Assembly: GCF_014773385.1 (NCBI RefSeq)
Contig: NZ_JACXAI010000026.1
Span: 1 to 64,000 of the forward strand
DNA length: 64,000 bases
Source of the DNA: Metabacillus arenae
GTDB taxonomy: Bacteria > Bacillota > Bacilli > Bacillales > Bacillaceae
Direction: 5' to 3'
Position 1 is the first letter of the stretch; the number at the start of each line of letters is the position of its first letter. A program made the translations under genes and the position numbers. Shown in pieces: positions 54,494 to 63,571 of this stretch. The notes beneath the pieces are model-generated. The model made no database searches. It worked only from the letters and a program-made list of their open reading frames with translations, and was not told the DNA's origin.

Positions 54494-55804
54494 GTGAAAA
54501 AGTCGTGGTTTATAGCAATTGTTTTCCTGATGTCTTTATTTATAGGAGCGTGCAGTAACTCATCCAATGGTGTGGAGGATCTGACCATACCGGAAAATCC
54601 TAAAGATATAAAAGGGGATATTACAGTTTGGGCATGGGCCCTAGAAGCAAACTACTTGGAAAAAGATGTCCTGCCTGAATTTAAAAAGAAATATCCTAAT
54701 GTCAATGTAAAGGTAGAAAATATTGGGGTCGACCAAGTGTATCAAAAGCTTAGCGCCGGTTTGTCAAGTGGCGGGAACGGCCTGCCTGACTTAGTTCAAG
54801 TGGAAAACAACCGCATCCATTCGTTTACAAATGATTTTCCCGATGCTTTTACCAATCTAAGTGCACTTGGTTATGACAAATATGAAGATAAATTTCCAGA
54901 ATCAAAAATTGATGGTCTAAAGGACAGTAAAGGCAATCTTATAGCTGCACCTCGAGACCTAGGTCCTGTGGGTGTTATTTATCGGACAGACATTTTTAAA
55001 AAAGCTGGAGTCGATCCTGCATCCATCGAAACATGGGATGACTATATTAATGCCGGTAAAAAAGTGGTCGCCCACACTGGAAAGGCTTTCGTGGGTATGT
55101 ATGATGAGGGTCTATTACGGATTATGATTCAACAACAAGGAAAATATTATTTCACAACGGATGGTAAATTGGATATTACTTCAAAGGAAGCACAAAAAGC
55201 CGCTGATATTTTACAAAGAATGAAGGATGAAGGTTTAATCACTTATACCAAAAACTGGGATGGCCAAGTCGCAGCGATGAAAAATGGCGAAGTTGCAACA
55301 CATCCGGGCGCTGTATGGTGGAGTGGAACGATGCTCGAACAAATGTCTGAATTATCAGGAAAATGGGGCATGTTTGAATTACCGGCTTTTGAAAAAGGCG
55401 GAGTAAGAGCATCAAATGATGGGGGGTCTGCCTTAGCCATTCCAAGTGCATCGAAAAATAAAGTAGCGGCATACGTATTTGCTGAATTTGCAACCACTGA
55501 TGTTGCTTCGCAAATTAAGGGTCTCACCAATAGAGGCTTATTCCCTTCGTTGTTAGCCGCTTATGAAGAACCCATTTTCTCTGAGAATCAGACATATTTT
55601 AATAACCAACCATTTTTTAAAAAATTTGCTGAAACTGTTTCAAATATCTTACCTATTAACCATGCGCCAGCTGAATTGAAAGTCAGAACTATTATGAAAA
55701 GTGAAGCCGAGGCTTTCTTACTTGAGGATAAACCGTCCCAGCAAATGTTAAAGGATGGAGAGAAACAATCCGAACAACAATCAGGATTAGAAATTGCCAA
55801 ATAG
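54494..55804 (+). CDS. Sugar ABC transporter binding lipoprotein
   Basis: The 436-residue CUT1-type binding protein has a lipoprotein signal with Cys20 (LFIGACSNSS) and the family fold start GDITVWAWALEANYLEKDVL. It likely captures galacto-oligosaccharides or related glycans outside the cell, judged from the beta-galactosidase downstream. It begins with GTG, about 10 bp after AAGGGTGG. First gene of a four-gene operon. Confidence 0.9.
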   Translation: MKKSWFIAIVFLMSLFIGACSNSSNGVEDLTIPENPKDIKGDITVWAWALEANYLEKDVLPEFKKKYPNVNVKVENIGVDQVYQKLSAGLSSGGNGLPDLVQVENNRIHSFTNDFPDAFTNLSALGYDKYEDKFPESKIDGLKDSKGNLIAAPRDLGPVGVIYRTDIFKKAGVDPASIETWDDYINAGKKVVAHTGKAFVGMYDEGLLRIMIQQQGKYYFTTDGKLDITSKEAQKAADILQRMKDEGLITYTKNWDGQVAAMKNGEVATHPGAVWWSGTMLEQMSELSGKWGMFELPAFEKGGVRASNDGGSALAIPSASKNKVAAYVFAEFATTDVASQIKGLTNRGLFPSLLAAYEEPIFSENQTYFNNQPFFKKFAETVSNILPINHAPAELKVRTIMKSEAEAFLLEDKPSQQMLKDGEKQSEQQSGLEIAK

Positions 55805-55849
55805 AATCGGACTTAGGACAGCCCTGGTTCCTAAAAGGAGGGATTTACA

Positions 55850-56770
55850 GTGCACACGAATCAAGCATTACGATCCGAGAAAAAAATACCGGTGAACATG
55901 AAGAAGAGAAAGTTTTTGATTACACCAAAAACTGCCCCATACATCTTTATCGGTCCAGCCGTACTCTTATTTGTCGCCTTTACGGTATATCCGATTATTT
56001 CCTCCTTTTTATTGAGCTTTCAAACAAAGGTTGGAGGAGTCTATACATTCTCGGGGTTTACAAACTATACGCGACTTTTTAATGATCCACTTTTTTATAA
56101 AGCATTGGGAAATACGTTTATGATTTTGTTAATACAGGTGCCAATTATGATGTTTTTAGCCGTTGTGTTAGCAGTTTTTCTGAATTCTTCCCTTTTAAAA
56201 ATGAAAGGCTTTTACCGGGTAGCATTTTTTACACCGGCCGTCACTTCGCTCGTTGCCGCATCAATTATCTTTGTACTATTACTTAATAAAGACTATGGTT
56301 TGATCAACTTTTTGCTATCCCAAATGGGAATCGAGAAAATAGCCTGGTTAGAAGATTCCTTTTGGGCCATGGTATCGTTAATTGTTGTCACAACTTGGAG
56401 ATGGACTGGCTATAATATGGTCATTATTTTGGCAGGATTGCAAAATATCCCAAACAGCCTATATGAAGCAGCAAGTATTGACGGAGCTGGCGCGATTAGA
56501 AAATTTTTCTATATCACGATTCCGCAGCTTAAGCCCGTTCTTCTCTTCACTTTCGTTCTTTCAACGATTGGATCCTTCCAATTGTTTGATGAACCATATA
56601 ATTTAACAAAAAGCGGACCAAATAATGCGACGTTAACCATCACTTATTATCTTTATAATCAGGGATTTAGTTATTTTGATTTTGGGTACGCCTCCGCCAT
56701 TGGCTATGTAATCGTCTTGTTTATTGCGGTGCTGTCATGGATTCAATTTAAAGTGGTGAGGGATGACTAA
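55850..56770 (+). CDS. Sugar ABC transporter permease 1 (MalF/LacF-like)
   Basis: The 306-residue permease has six membrane segments and the EAA loop EAASIDGAGAIRKFFYITIP near 215-235. It begins with GTG after AAGGAGGG. Its stop overlaps the start of the second permease by 1 bp. No ATPase gene is in the cluster. Confidence 0.93.
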   Translation: MHTNQALRSEKKIPVNMKKRKFLITPKTAPYIFIGPAVLLFVAFTVYPIISSFLLSFQTKVGGVYTFSGFTNYTRLFNDPLFYKALGNTFMILLIQVPIMMFLAVVLAVFLNSSLLKMKGFYRVAFFTPAVTSLVAASIIFVLLLNKDYGLINFLLSQMGIEKIAWLEDSFWAMVSLIVVTTWRWTGYNMVIILAGLQNIPNSLYEAASIDGAGAIRKFFYITIPQLKPVLLFTFVLSTIGSFQLFDEPYNLTKSGPNNATLTITYYLYNQGFSYFDFGYASAIGYVIVLFIAVLSWIQFKVVRDD

Positions 56771-57597
56771 TGGGAACGAATAAATGGCTTCAAAAGACTT
56801 TTTTACATGTATTTTTATTAATAGGTGTAGTTATTTCTTTGGCTCCTTTCTATTGGATGGTAGTTGGAGCAACCAACCCATCTGGAGATGTGTTAGCTTT
56901 TCCGCCTAAGTTGATTCCAGGAAATTTCTTATTTGAAAATTTTAAAAACTTGAATGATTCTATTGATATTCTTCCTGCTGTCCTTAATTCTGCAGCGATT
57001 GCTGTTATTTTCGTTGTGGTGAGCCTTTTAGTCTGTTCTGCGGCGGGATATGCTTTTGCCAAATTTAAATTTAAGGGGAACAACCTTATATTTGGGTCCT
57101 TTTTACTTGCCATGATGATTCCGTACCAAGCAACCATTATCCCTTTATTCCAGATGTTTGCTTCATTGGAATGGATAAACGCGTTTCAGGCCGTTATTTT
57201 GCCGCAAGTTTGCTATCCTTTTGCGATTTTTTTGATCAGGCAAAATATGAAAGGGATTCCGGATTCCTTATTGGAAGCGGCTAGAATAGACGGAGCCGGG
57301 GAGCTTTTCATCTTCTTTAAGATTGTGCTGCCAACGATGAGGCCGGCGTTAGCAGCTGTCGGCATATTCCTATTTACCCACCAATGGAATAACTTTATGT
57401 GGCCTTTGATTGTAATGACCACTCAAGAACACTATACATTGCCAGTTGCCTTATCTACACTTGCCGGTCTCAACTCGATCGACTACGGGCAGCTGATGTT
57501 AGGAACAGCAATCTCCGTTCTACCTGTTATGGCCGTTTTTTTAATCCTCCAAAAACACTTTGTGTCAGGGATTCTTGGGGGATCGATTAAGGAGTAG
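56770..57597 (+). CDS. Sugar ABC transporter permease 2 (MalG/LacG-like)
   Basis: The 275-residue permease has six membrane segments and the EAA loop EAARIDGAGELFIFFKIVLP near 170-190. It pairs with permease 1. An MsmX-type ATPase encoded elsewhere is presumably shared, as for several Bacillus sugar importers. Confidence 0.93.
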   Translation: MGTNKWLQKTFLHVFLLIGVVISLAPFYWMVVGATNPSGDVLAFPPKLIPGNFLFENFKNLNDSIDILPAVLNSAAIAVIFVVVSLLVCSAAGYAFAKFKFKGNNLIFGSFLLAMMIPYQATIIPLFQMFASLEWINAFQAVILPQVCYPFAIFLIRQNMKGIPDSLLEAARIDGAGELFIFFKIVLPTMRPALAAVGIFLFTHQWNNFMWPLIVMTTQEHYTLPVALSTLAGLNSIDYGQLMLGTAISVLPVMAVFLILQKHFVSGILGGSIKE

Positions 57598-57598
57598 G

Positions 57599-57638
57599 GC
57601 TGGATTCACCGGATAAGTTGATTTTTCGGGCAGCCCGG
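57599..57638. repeat. Short hairpin related to the GGGCTGTCC element
   Basis: GGGCTG/CAGCCC bounds ATAAGTTGATTTTTCGG, close to ATAAGTCGATTTTTCGG in the element at 44111. It lies between the permease and beta-galactosidase genes and could set transcript stability there. Confidence 0.5.
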
Positions 57639-57701
57639 ACGGCATGGTCCATGGTCCAAGATCTATTTTTTATAAAAATTTAGTAAGGGAGTCATTTGAT
57701 T

Positions 57702-59744
57702 ATGGTAAAAAAACTACAGGAAGATATGTTAAAGTTAGGGGTCTGTTATTATCCGGAACATTGGCCTGAGGAATTATGGGAAGAAGATTTTAAACGGATG
57801 AAGGAATTGGGTTTCACTTATGTTCGTGTAGGTGAGTTTGCTTGGACGATTTTTGAACCAGAGGAAGGGACATTCTCGTTTGATTTATTTGATCGTGCAG
57901 TAGCCAAGGCCCACGAGTATGGATTAAAAGTTTTCATGGGAACACCGACTGCAACACCGCCAGCCTGGTTAACACATAAGTATCCTGAGGTACTGAATGT
58001 TTCTCAGGATGGCATTTCCTATCAACATGGGGCACGCCGTCACTATAATTACAACTCTGAAACGTATAAAAGGTTATCATCTATTATTGTCACTGAAATG
58101 GCAAAACATTATAAAGACAATCCGGCTATCGCAGGCTGGCAAATAGATAATGAATTAAATTGTGAAATCGATGCTTTTTATTCAGAAGCAGATCACACCG
58201 CATTCAGGGAATGGGCGAAAAAAAAATATAAAACTTTGGATAAATTGAACCAAACCTGGGGAACTGTGTTCTGGAACCAAACGTATACGAGTTGGGATCA
58301 AGTCTACTTAACCCGTAAAACAGTGCCAAACTCACCGAATCCTCATCATATGTTGGATGAAAAACGATTTATTTCCGATAGTGCGATTTCCTTTGCTAAA
58401 TTACAAGCAGATATTTTGCGTCTTCATGCACCGAATCAGTGGGTGACGACAAACGGCATGTTTAAACATTTAGATAATCACAAAATGACAAATGAATTAC
58501 TCGATTTTTATGCTTATGATTCCTATCCTAACTTTGGGCGGGTGATTGAAGATGATTCAGAAAAACCATTGCGGGATAGGAAATGGAGCTGGAATTTAAG
58601 TATCGTAAGAAGTATTTCACCAAACTTTGCTATTTTTGAACAACAATCTGGTCCTGGCGGGTGGGTAACTCGGCTGGAACAGCCTTCACCAAAACCAGGT
58701 CAACTTCGGCTTTGGACCTATCAATCGATTGCTCATGGTGCAGATATTGTTATGTATTTTAGATGGAGAACGGCAACAAAAGGGACAGAAATTTACTGGC
58801 ACGGAATCAACGACTACCATAATCTCCCGAACAGGCGTGTCAATGAGGTCGAGCAGGTAAGCAAAGAAATTCATCAAATTGGTGAAAAAGTGGCAGGGTC
58901 GTCCTATAAAGCAGAGGTTGCGCTTGTTACAAGTTATGATAATGAATGGGACGGAGAATTTGATAAATGGGTTGGTCCATATGCTGCAAAAAGTAATGAT
59001 TTATGGATCAAAGCCTTTCAATATAACCACGTACCGGCAGATGCTGTTTACTTAAGGAATGAAACAACTATAGATGAATTAAAGAAATATAAAGCATTAG
59101 TTTATCCACACGCAGCCATCGTAACAAAGCAACAAGCTGATTTATTTAGGGAATATGTCAATCAAGGCGGTAAGATCATCTTTGGATGTCGATCTGGATA
59201 TAAGGATGAAACCGGTCAAACGTATATGAAGGCATTCCCTGGATATCTGGCTGACTTAGTAGGTGTAACCGTTGAAGAGTTTACAAGAGTGGCTCCATAT
59301 GAAGAGATACCTAGAATAAACTTCAAAGGTGAAAATGAACTTGAAGCGAATGATTTTAATGAAGTTCTGCACCCACAATATGATGTAGATGTTATCAGCA
59401 CGTATACCAATACGCACTTTGAAGGAAAACCTGCCTTAGTAAAACGAACCCACGGAGCTGGTACAAGCTACTACTTCGGCGGGGTGTTCAATTTAAAACT
59501 AGCTTCCTTGCTGATAGATGAATTACAACTTAATAATTATAAAGACCAATTCGATTTACCTGAAAAAATCGAGCTGGCTATCCGAAGTAAAGTAGGAAAC
59601 GACTACGTGTTTCTACTAAACTATGCAGATACAACTCAAAAAATTGTAGTTAAGCGGAAGATGCGTGACGCAATAACAGGGAACATCATCAGTAACAAAG
59701 TTACCATGCAACCTTTCGACGTGCTGGTGTTAGAAGAGGACTGA
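57702..59744 (+). CDS. GH42 beta-galactosidase
   Basis: The 680-residue glycoside hydrolase family 42 enzyme starts LGVCYYPEHWPEELWEEDF. The acid/base is Glu151 (GWQIDNELN) and the nucleophile Glu313 (AIFEQQSGPGG). It has the usual (beta/alpha)8 domain, a trimerisation domain (about 390-600) and a small beta domain. No signal peptide, so it acts inside the cell on imported galactosides. The ATG at 57702 is 10 bp after AAGGGAG; a TTG at 57696 is an alternative start. Confidence 0.94.
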   Translation: MVKKLQEDMLKLGVCYYPEHWPEELWEEDFKRMKELGFTYVRVGEFAWTIFEPEEGTFSFDLFDRAVAKAHEYGLKVFMGTPTATPPAWLTHKYPEVLNVSQDGISYQHGARRHYNYNSETYKRLSSIIVTEMAKHYKDNPAIAGWQIDNELNCEIDAFYSEADHTAFREWAKKKYKTLDKLNQTWGTVFWNQTYTSWDQVYLTRKTVPNSPNPHHMLDEKRFISDSAISFAKLQADILRLHAPNQWVTTNGMFKHLDNHKMTNELLDFYAYDSYPNFGRVIEDDSEKPLRDRKWSWNLSIVRSISPNFAIFEQQSGPGGWVTRLEQPSPKPGQLRLWTYQSIAHGADIVMYFRWRTATKGTEIYWHGINDYHNLPNRRVNEVEQVSKEIHQIGEKVAGSSYKAEVALVTSYDNEWDGEFDKWVGPYAAKSNDLWIKAFQYNHVPADAVYLRNETTIDELKKYKALVYPHAAIVTKQQADLFREYVNQGGKIIFGCRSGYKDETGQTYMKAFPGYLADLVGVTVEEFTRVAPYEEIPRINFKGENELEANDFNEVLHPQYDVDVISTYTNTHFEGKPALVKRTHGAGTSYYFGGVFNLKLASLLIDELQLNNYKDQFDLPEKIELAIRSKVGNDYVFLLNYADTTQKIVVKRKMRDAITGNIISNKVTMQPFDVLVLEED

Positions 59745-59934
59745 CCCACGCAGTTTAGTTGTAGACGCTCTGGTTCTGTTTGTGATTATGATGCAACAAA
59801 CGGAAAAGACATTTCTGGAGCAATTATTGTGGAAGACCAATTTCAAACTCAACGGTTTATTTGTAGTTAGTTTCTTGTACCAAGTAGAACCTTTCTTTAC
59901 AATCAATCCGAAACGGTTAACTATAAGACTACGT

Positions 59935-60297
59935 CGAAATGCATTTGTGAGGGTTTAGGTTTCCTCTATGTTCTAAATTTAGACCCTTACATTCGGAAGT
60001 TCGTCAGTTCCTTTAGGGTGGAACATTCTCACCTTATCTAGTTTTTCAGCCATGCGGTCTATCCGTCGGCATACCTTTCCATGGGAATGGCTTCAGCCTT
60101 CGTTCAACTGAATCCACCTGTGCTTCACACTCCATGACCTGTCAATCATGACGGGTGCAGGAGTATTAACGGGATGGTTTCAGGAAACATGGTTCTGTCA
60201 TTCCCATCCTCCGTTATAAAGTTGAAGTTAATCTAGTAAACTTCCAGCTTTACACTCTGCCAAGCGCTTATAGCAAAATTTGTCGTGCGCCCTTTAA
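59935..60297 (-). mobile_element. Probable group II intron fragment (5' RNA part)
   Basis: On the minus strand the blocks GTTGAACGAAGGCTGAAGCC, GGTATGCCGACGGATAGACC, GCATGGCTGAAAAACTAG, ATAAGGTGAGAATGTTCC and ACTGACGAACTTCCGAATG resemble, from memory, domain I of bacterial group II introns. The presumed 5' end is near 60290 (GGCGCACGACAAATTTTG). No intron-encoded reverse transcriptase and no domain V are visible, so it is truncated. In 59745-59934 I see only a 44-codon frame continuing after the beta-galactosidase stop, which I cannot identify. Confidence 0.55.
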
Positions 60298-60691
60298 CAT
60301 GAACTTTTTTATGTCTCTTCTATATTATTTAGCAGAAATTAGATTTTGTTTTGCTTCTCTTACCCAGACAGATAATTGATTGTCGCAGGAGCCCCGATAA
60401 TAATACTCTCCTTGTTTAGATCTATAGATTATATATGTGAAGTATCGTCTGTAAAAACAGGAAAAAAGATCCTATTAATTGAAATTTTTAGGTTCTCTGT
60501 CTTCAAAAACTGCAAAACTTAATTGAGATTGTACCAGCCATTTGTTATACAACCAGTGTTAAGTTAAGCCTTCCCTCTTACCTTCCAATTCTTTTTCCTT
60601 TTTATTACCTAAGTATTTTCAATTCTTTCAGCTGAAATTTACATTACAACAATATTCCCTACAGCCCTTTTAAAAAAATTATTATTCCCCA
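60298..60691. other. Gene-free AT-rich spacer
   Basis: I see no gene, tRNA or strong hairpin in this stretch between the intron fragment and the promoter of the next operon. Confidence 0.6.
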
Positions 60692-60720
60692 TTGACAAAG
60701 AAAGGAAATGGTTGTAGTGT
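60692..60720 (+). promoter_or_regulatory. Putative promoter of the FtsX-type ABC operon
   Basis: TTGACA, 17 bp and TAGTGT: the -35 is perfect and the -10 weak, which suggests an activator or repressor acts here. A GCACTAGGTGTCCTAC stretch just downstream could be an operator. Confidence 0.5.
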
Positions 60721-60793
60721 TTTATTTGCACTAGGTGTCCTACATTAATTAATACAATTAACACAAAACATATCTTATAAAGGGAGTGGAATT

Positions 60794-62698
60794 ATGACCT
60801 TTCGTGATCTTGCGTTTCATAATGTGTTTCGAAATTTTCGGACATATGCCGCTTATTTTCTTAGCAGTGCTTTTTCGGTGATGGTGTTTTTTGTTTATGC
60901 GACATTTGCCTTCCATCCAAAATTGACTGCTGAAACATTGAAGGAAGCTTCAACAGGCATGCACTTTGCAGAAGCCATCATCTATGTGTTTACATTTTTC
61001 TTCATTTTGTACTCGATGAGTACGTTTTTAAAAACACGCAAAAAGGAATTTGGGATTTTAATTATGAATGGAATGGCTGACATGCAGCTAAAAAGACTTG
61101 TCTTCATTGAAAACATGGTCATTGGGTTTTTATCTACTTTAATCGGAATTGGAGCAGGGTTCATATTCTCACAAATTATTCTTTACTCTAGTTCCTACTT
61201 GCTTGATATGGATGAACCCCTGCCGTTTTATTTGCCAACAAATGCTGCGTTATTAACGTTTGTTGCGTTTATCGTTTTATTCCTGTTTATTTCTTTGTTT
61301 ACAGCTGCGATCCTTCGAGGTAACAAGCTGATTGATTTGCTGACGGGCTCAGAAAAGCCAAAACCAGAACCAAAAGCTTCAGTTTTTCAATCCTTACTTG
61401 CCGCAATTCTTTTAATTACAGGTTATACAGTTGCTCTGCTCGTTGAAGGAATGGGCGTTGTTGCAGCTATGATTCCAGTAACAGTTGTTGTCATTATCGG
61501 AACCTATTTTCTTTTTACACAGCTTAGTGTTTGGATCATTACAAAATTAAGGAAGAATGAAAAAATTTATTTGCATAAAACCAATATTGTTACTTTTTCA
61601 GATTTGGCTTACCGAATGAAGGATAATGCCAGGATGTTTTTTATTGTCACCATCATCACAACAGTTGCATTTTCCGCGATAGGTTCATTAGTAGGGTTTC
61701 GTTCGCTTATGGTAAATGGGGCTGTGAAAAGTGATCTTTATGCATTTCATTACACTTCTTTCTCGAACAATGCAAAAGCAAATGAACATCAGCAAAAAAT
61801 TGAAAATGTTTTAGAAAACAATAAAATACACTATCAACAGCTTGATGCTTCCTTTAAAAATGTCTCTGAAAAAGCCAAAAACGAAGGGGAAGGAAGCTTT
61901 TTTACAGTCATTAAACAATCGGATTACAACAAATTTGCTAAAGCAACAGGCGCAAATGAAATAACACTTAAAGGGAAAAGCGCAGCTGTCATTCCCCAAT
62001 ATTTTTCCTTTAACTCAGACGCAGATAGAGAGCTGTTTAAGAGAAAGGTGACTCTAAACGAAAACAATCAAGAACTGAGGATAGAAACAGTGCTTGGTCA
62101 GTCTGTCATTCCATTAAGATTGCTGCAGGGAGACGGGCTGATTGTAACAGACTCCCTTTATGAATCGATCAAAGCTGAGTCTAATCACTATTCAGCTTAT
62201 GATGTTAACGATTTGGAAAAAACCGAAGAGATTGGAGAGGATTTATTAGCATCTATCCCCCTGACTGAAAATGGAGCATATGATTTTTCATCTTTAGCAG
62301 TGAAAGTGAATGAGGTCAAGCAAGGAATAAATACGATTTTATTCGTCGGCTTATTTATCGGAGTTGTTTTCTTCGTAGCCGCTGGCAGCTTCTTATACTT
62401 TAGACTCTATTCCGACCTTGAAGAAGATTCTAAAAAATATCTGGCAATCACAAAGCTTGGTATAACAGAAAAAGAGTTAAAGAGGGTCGTAACAACACAA
62501 ATAGCTTTATTGTTTTTTGTACCTGTCGGAGTGGCACTTGTCCATGGTTTTGTTGCTTTAATAGCCCTAGGACATATGTTTAATACAACATTGTGGACCG
62601 AAATTGCAATGGTGCTCGGAAGCTTCTTCCTTATTCAAGTAATCTATTTTGTGTTTATTCGAATTCGATATATAAAAAATTTAAAAGAAGCACTTTAA
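60794..62698 (+). CDS. BceB-type FtsX-domain ABC permease
   Basis: The 634-residue membrane protein has the layout of BceB/VraE-type exporters: one segment at the N-terminus, three after it, a long middle part with a roughly 200-residue extracellular domain (about 310-510), and three C-terminal segments. FtsX domains lie at about 60-190 and 520-630. Such transporters protect against cell-wall-active peptides and signal through a BceS-type kinase. Its ATPase follows after 16 bp, the reverse of the usual ATPase-first order. GGGAGTGG site upstream. Confidence 0.85.
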   Translation: MTFRDLAFHNVFRNFRTYAAYFLSSAFSVMVFFVYATFAFHPKLTAETLKEASTGMHFAEAIIYVFTFFFILYSMSTFLKTRKKEFGILIMNGMADMQLKRLVFIENMVIGFLSTLIGIGAGFIFSQIILYSSSYLLDMDEPLPFYLPTNAALLTFVAFIVLFLFISLFTAAILRGNKLIDLLTGSEKPKPEPKASVFQSLLAAILLITGYTVALLVEGMGVVAAMIPVTVVVIIGTYFLFTQLSVWIITKLRKNEKIYLHKTNIVTFSDLAYRMKDNARMFFIVTIITTVAFSAIGSLVGFRSLMVNGAVKSDLYAFHYTSFSNNAKANEHQQKIENVLENNKIHYQQLDASFKNVSEKAKNEGEGSFFTVIKQSDYNKFAKATGANEITLKGKSAAVIPQYFSFNSDADRELFKRKVTLNENNQELRIETVLGQSVIPLRLLQGDGLIVTDSLYESIKAESNHYSAYDVNDLEKTEEIGEDLLASIPLTENGAYDFSSLAVKVNEVKQGINTILFVGLFIGVVFFVAAGSFLYFRLYSDLEEDSKKYLAITKLGITEKELKRVVTTQIALLFFVPVGVALVHGFVALIALGHMFNTTLWTEIAMVLGSFFLIQVIYFVFIRIRYIKNLKEAL

Positions 62699-62714
62699 AC
62701 GAGGAGTGGTGAAA

Positions 62715-63476
62715 ATGGCAATGTTACAAGTGAAAAATGTTTCAAAGGTATATGAAGGAAAAATATCTTATCAAGCTTTATCCGGGATAAGCCTCACGAT
62801 GAATGAAGGAGATTTTGTCGGCATCATGGGTCCATCAGGAAGCGGGAAAACTACATTGCTGAACATGGTATCTACAATTGATTCACCATCATCCGGAGAA
62901 GTGCTCCTAGATGGAGAGAATCCGCATAAGCTTAGTAAGAACAAGCTTGCTTTATTTAGACGCAGGGAGCTTGGCTTTGTCTTTCAAAACTTCAACCTAT
63001 TAAACACTTTAACAGTAAAAGAAAACATCGTTTTAAGTCTGACCCTGGATGGAGCAAAGGTAAAAGAAATGAATGAAAAGGCAGAAAAATTAGCAGCTAC
63101 ATTGGGTATCCATGCAATCTTAAACAAAAGAACCTATGAAATTTCCGGCGGGCAGGCGCAGCGGACAGCAATTGCCAGAGCAATGATTCACAATCCAAAG
63201 CTGATACTGGCAGATGAGCCAACAGGCAACCTTGACTCAAAATCTGCGAAGGATGTATTAGAAACAATGGAAGAAATTCACCGTGCCAAAAAAGCTACAA
63301 TCATGATGGTGACTCACGATGCACTAGCTGCAAGCTACTGCAATCGGGTGATCTTCATTAAAGACGGTATATTATCGCAGGAGCTTCGCCGCAGTGTGAG
63401 CAAGGAAGGCTTTTATCAAGATATCCTGCGCACGTTATCCGTATTGGATCAAGGGGAGTTAGAGAAAGCTCATTAA
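62715..63476 (+). CDS. BceA-type ABC transporter ATPase
   Basis: The 253-residue MacB/BceA-type ATPase has Walker A GPSGSGKTT (about 39-47), signature ISGGQAQR (variant of LSGGQ), Walker B LILADEPTGNLDSKSA and the H-loop VTHDALAA. It partners the permease upstream. I chose the ATG at 62715, 8 bp after GAGGAG; GTG codons at 62706 and 62709 lie on that site. Confidence 0.92.
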   Translation: MAMLQVKNVSKVYEGKISYQALSGISLTMNEGDFVGIMGPSGSGKTTLLNMVSTIDSPSSGEVLLDGENPHKLSKNKLALFRRRELGFVFQNFNLLNTLTVKENIVLSLTLDGAKVKEMNEKAEKLAATLGIHAILNKRTYEISGGQAQRTAIARAMIHNPKLILADEPTGNLDSKSAKDVLETMEEIHRAKKATIMMVTHDALAASYCNRVIFIKDGILSQELRRSVSKEGFYQDILRTLSVLDQGELEKAH

Positions 63477-63571
63477 TGGTATCATTGGTACCTAGTACCT
63501 TCCTTTATAGAAATTTGCTAAAATTAAATAGAAGCTTCATAAGTATATCTAAATAAGGAAGGCGAATTAAG

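Noticed and set aside
59745-59880. In-frame extension of the GH42 gene past its stop
   Set aside because: The beta-galactosidase already ends with the usual family C-terminus; the 44 codons after the TGA match nothing I know.
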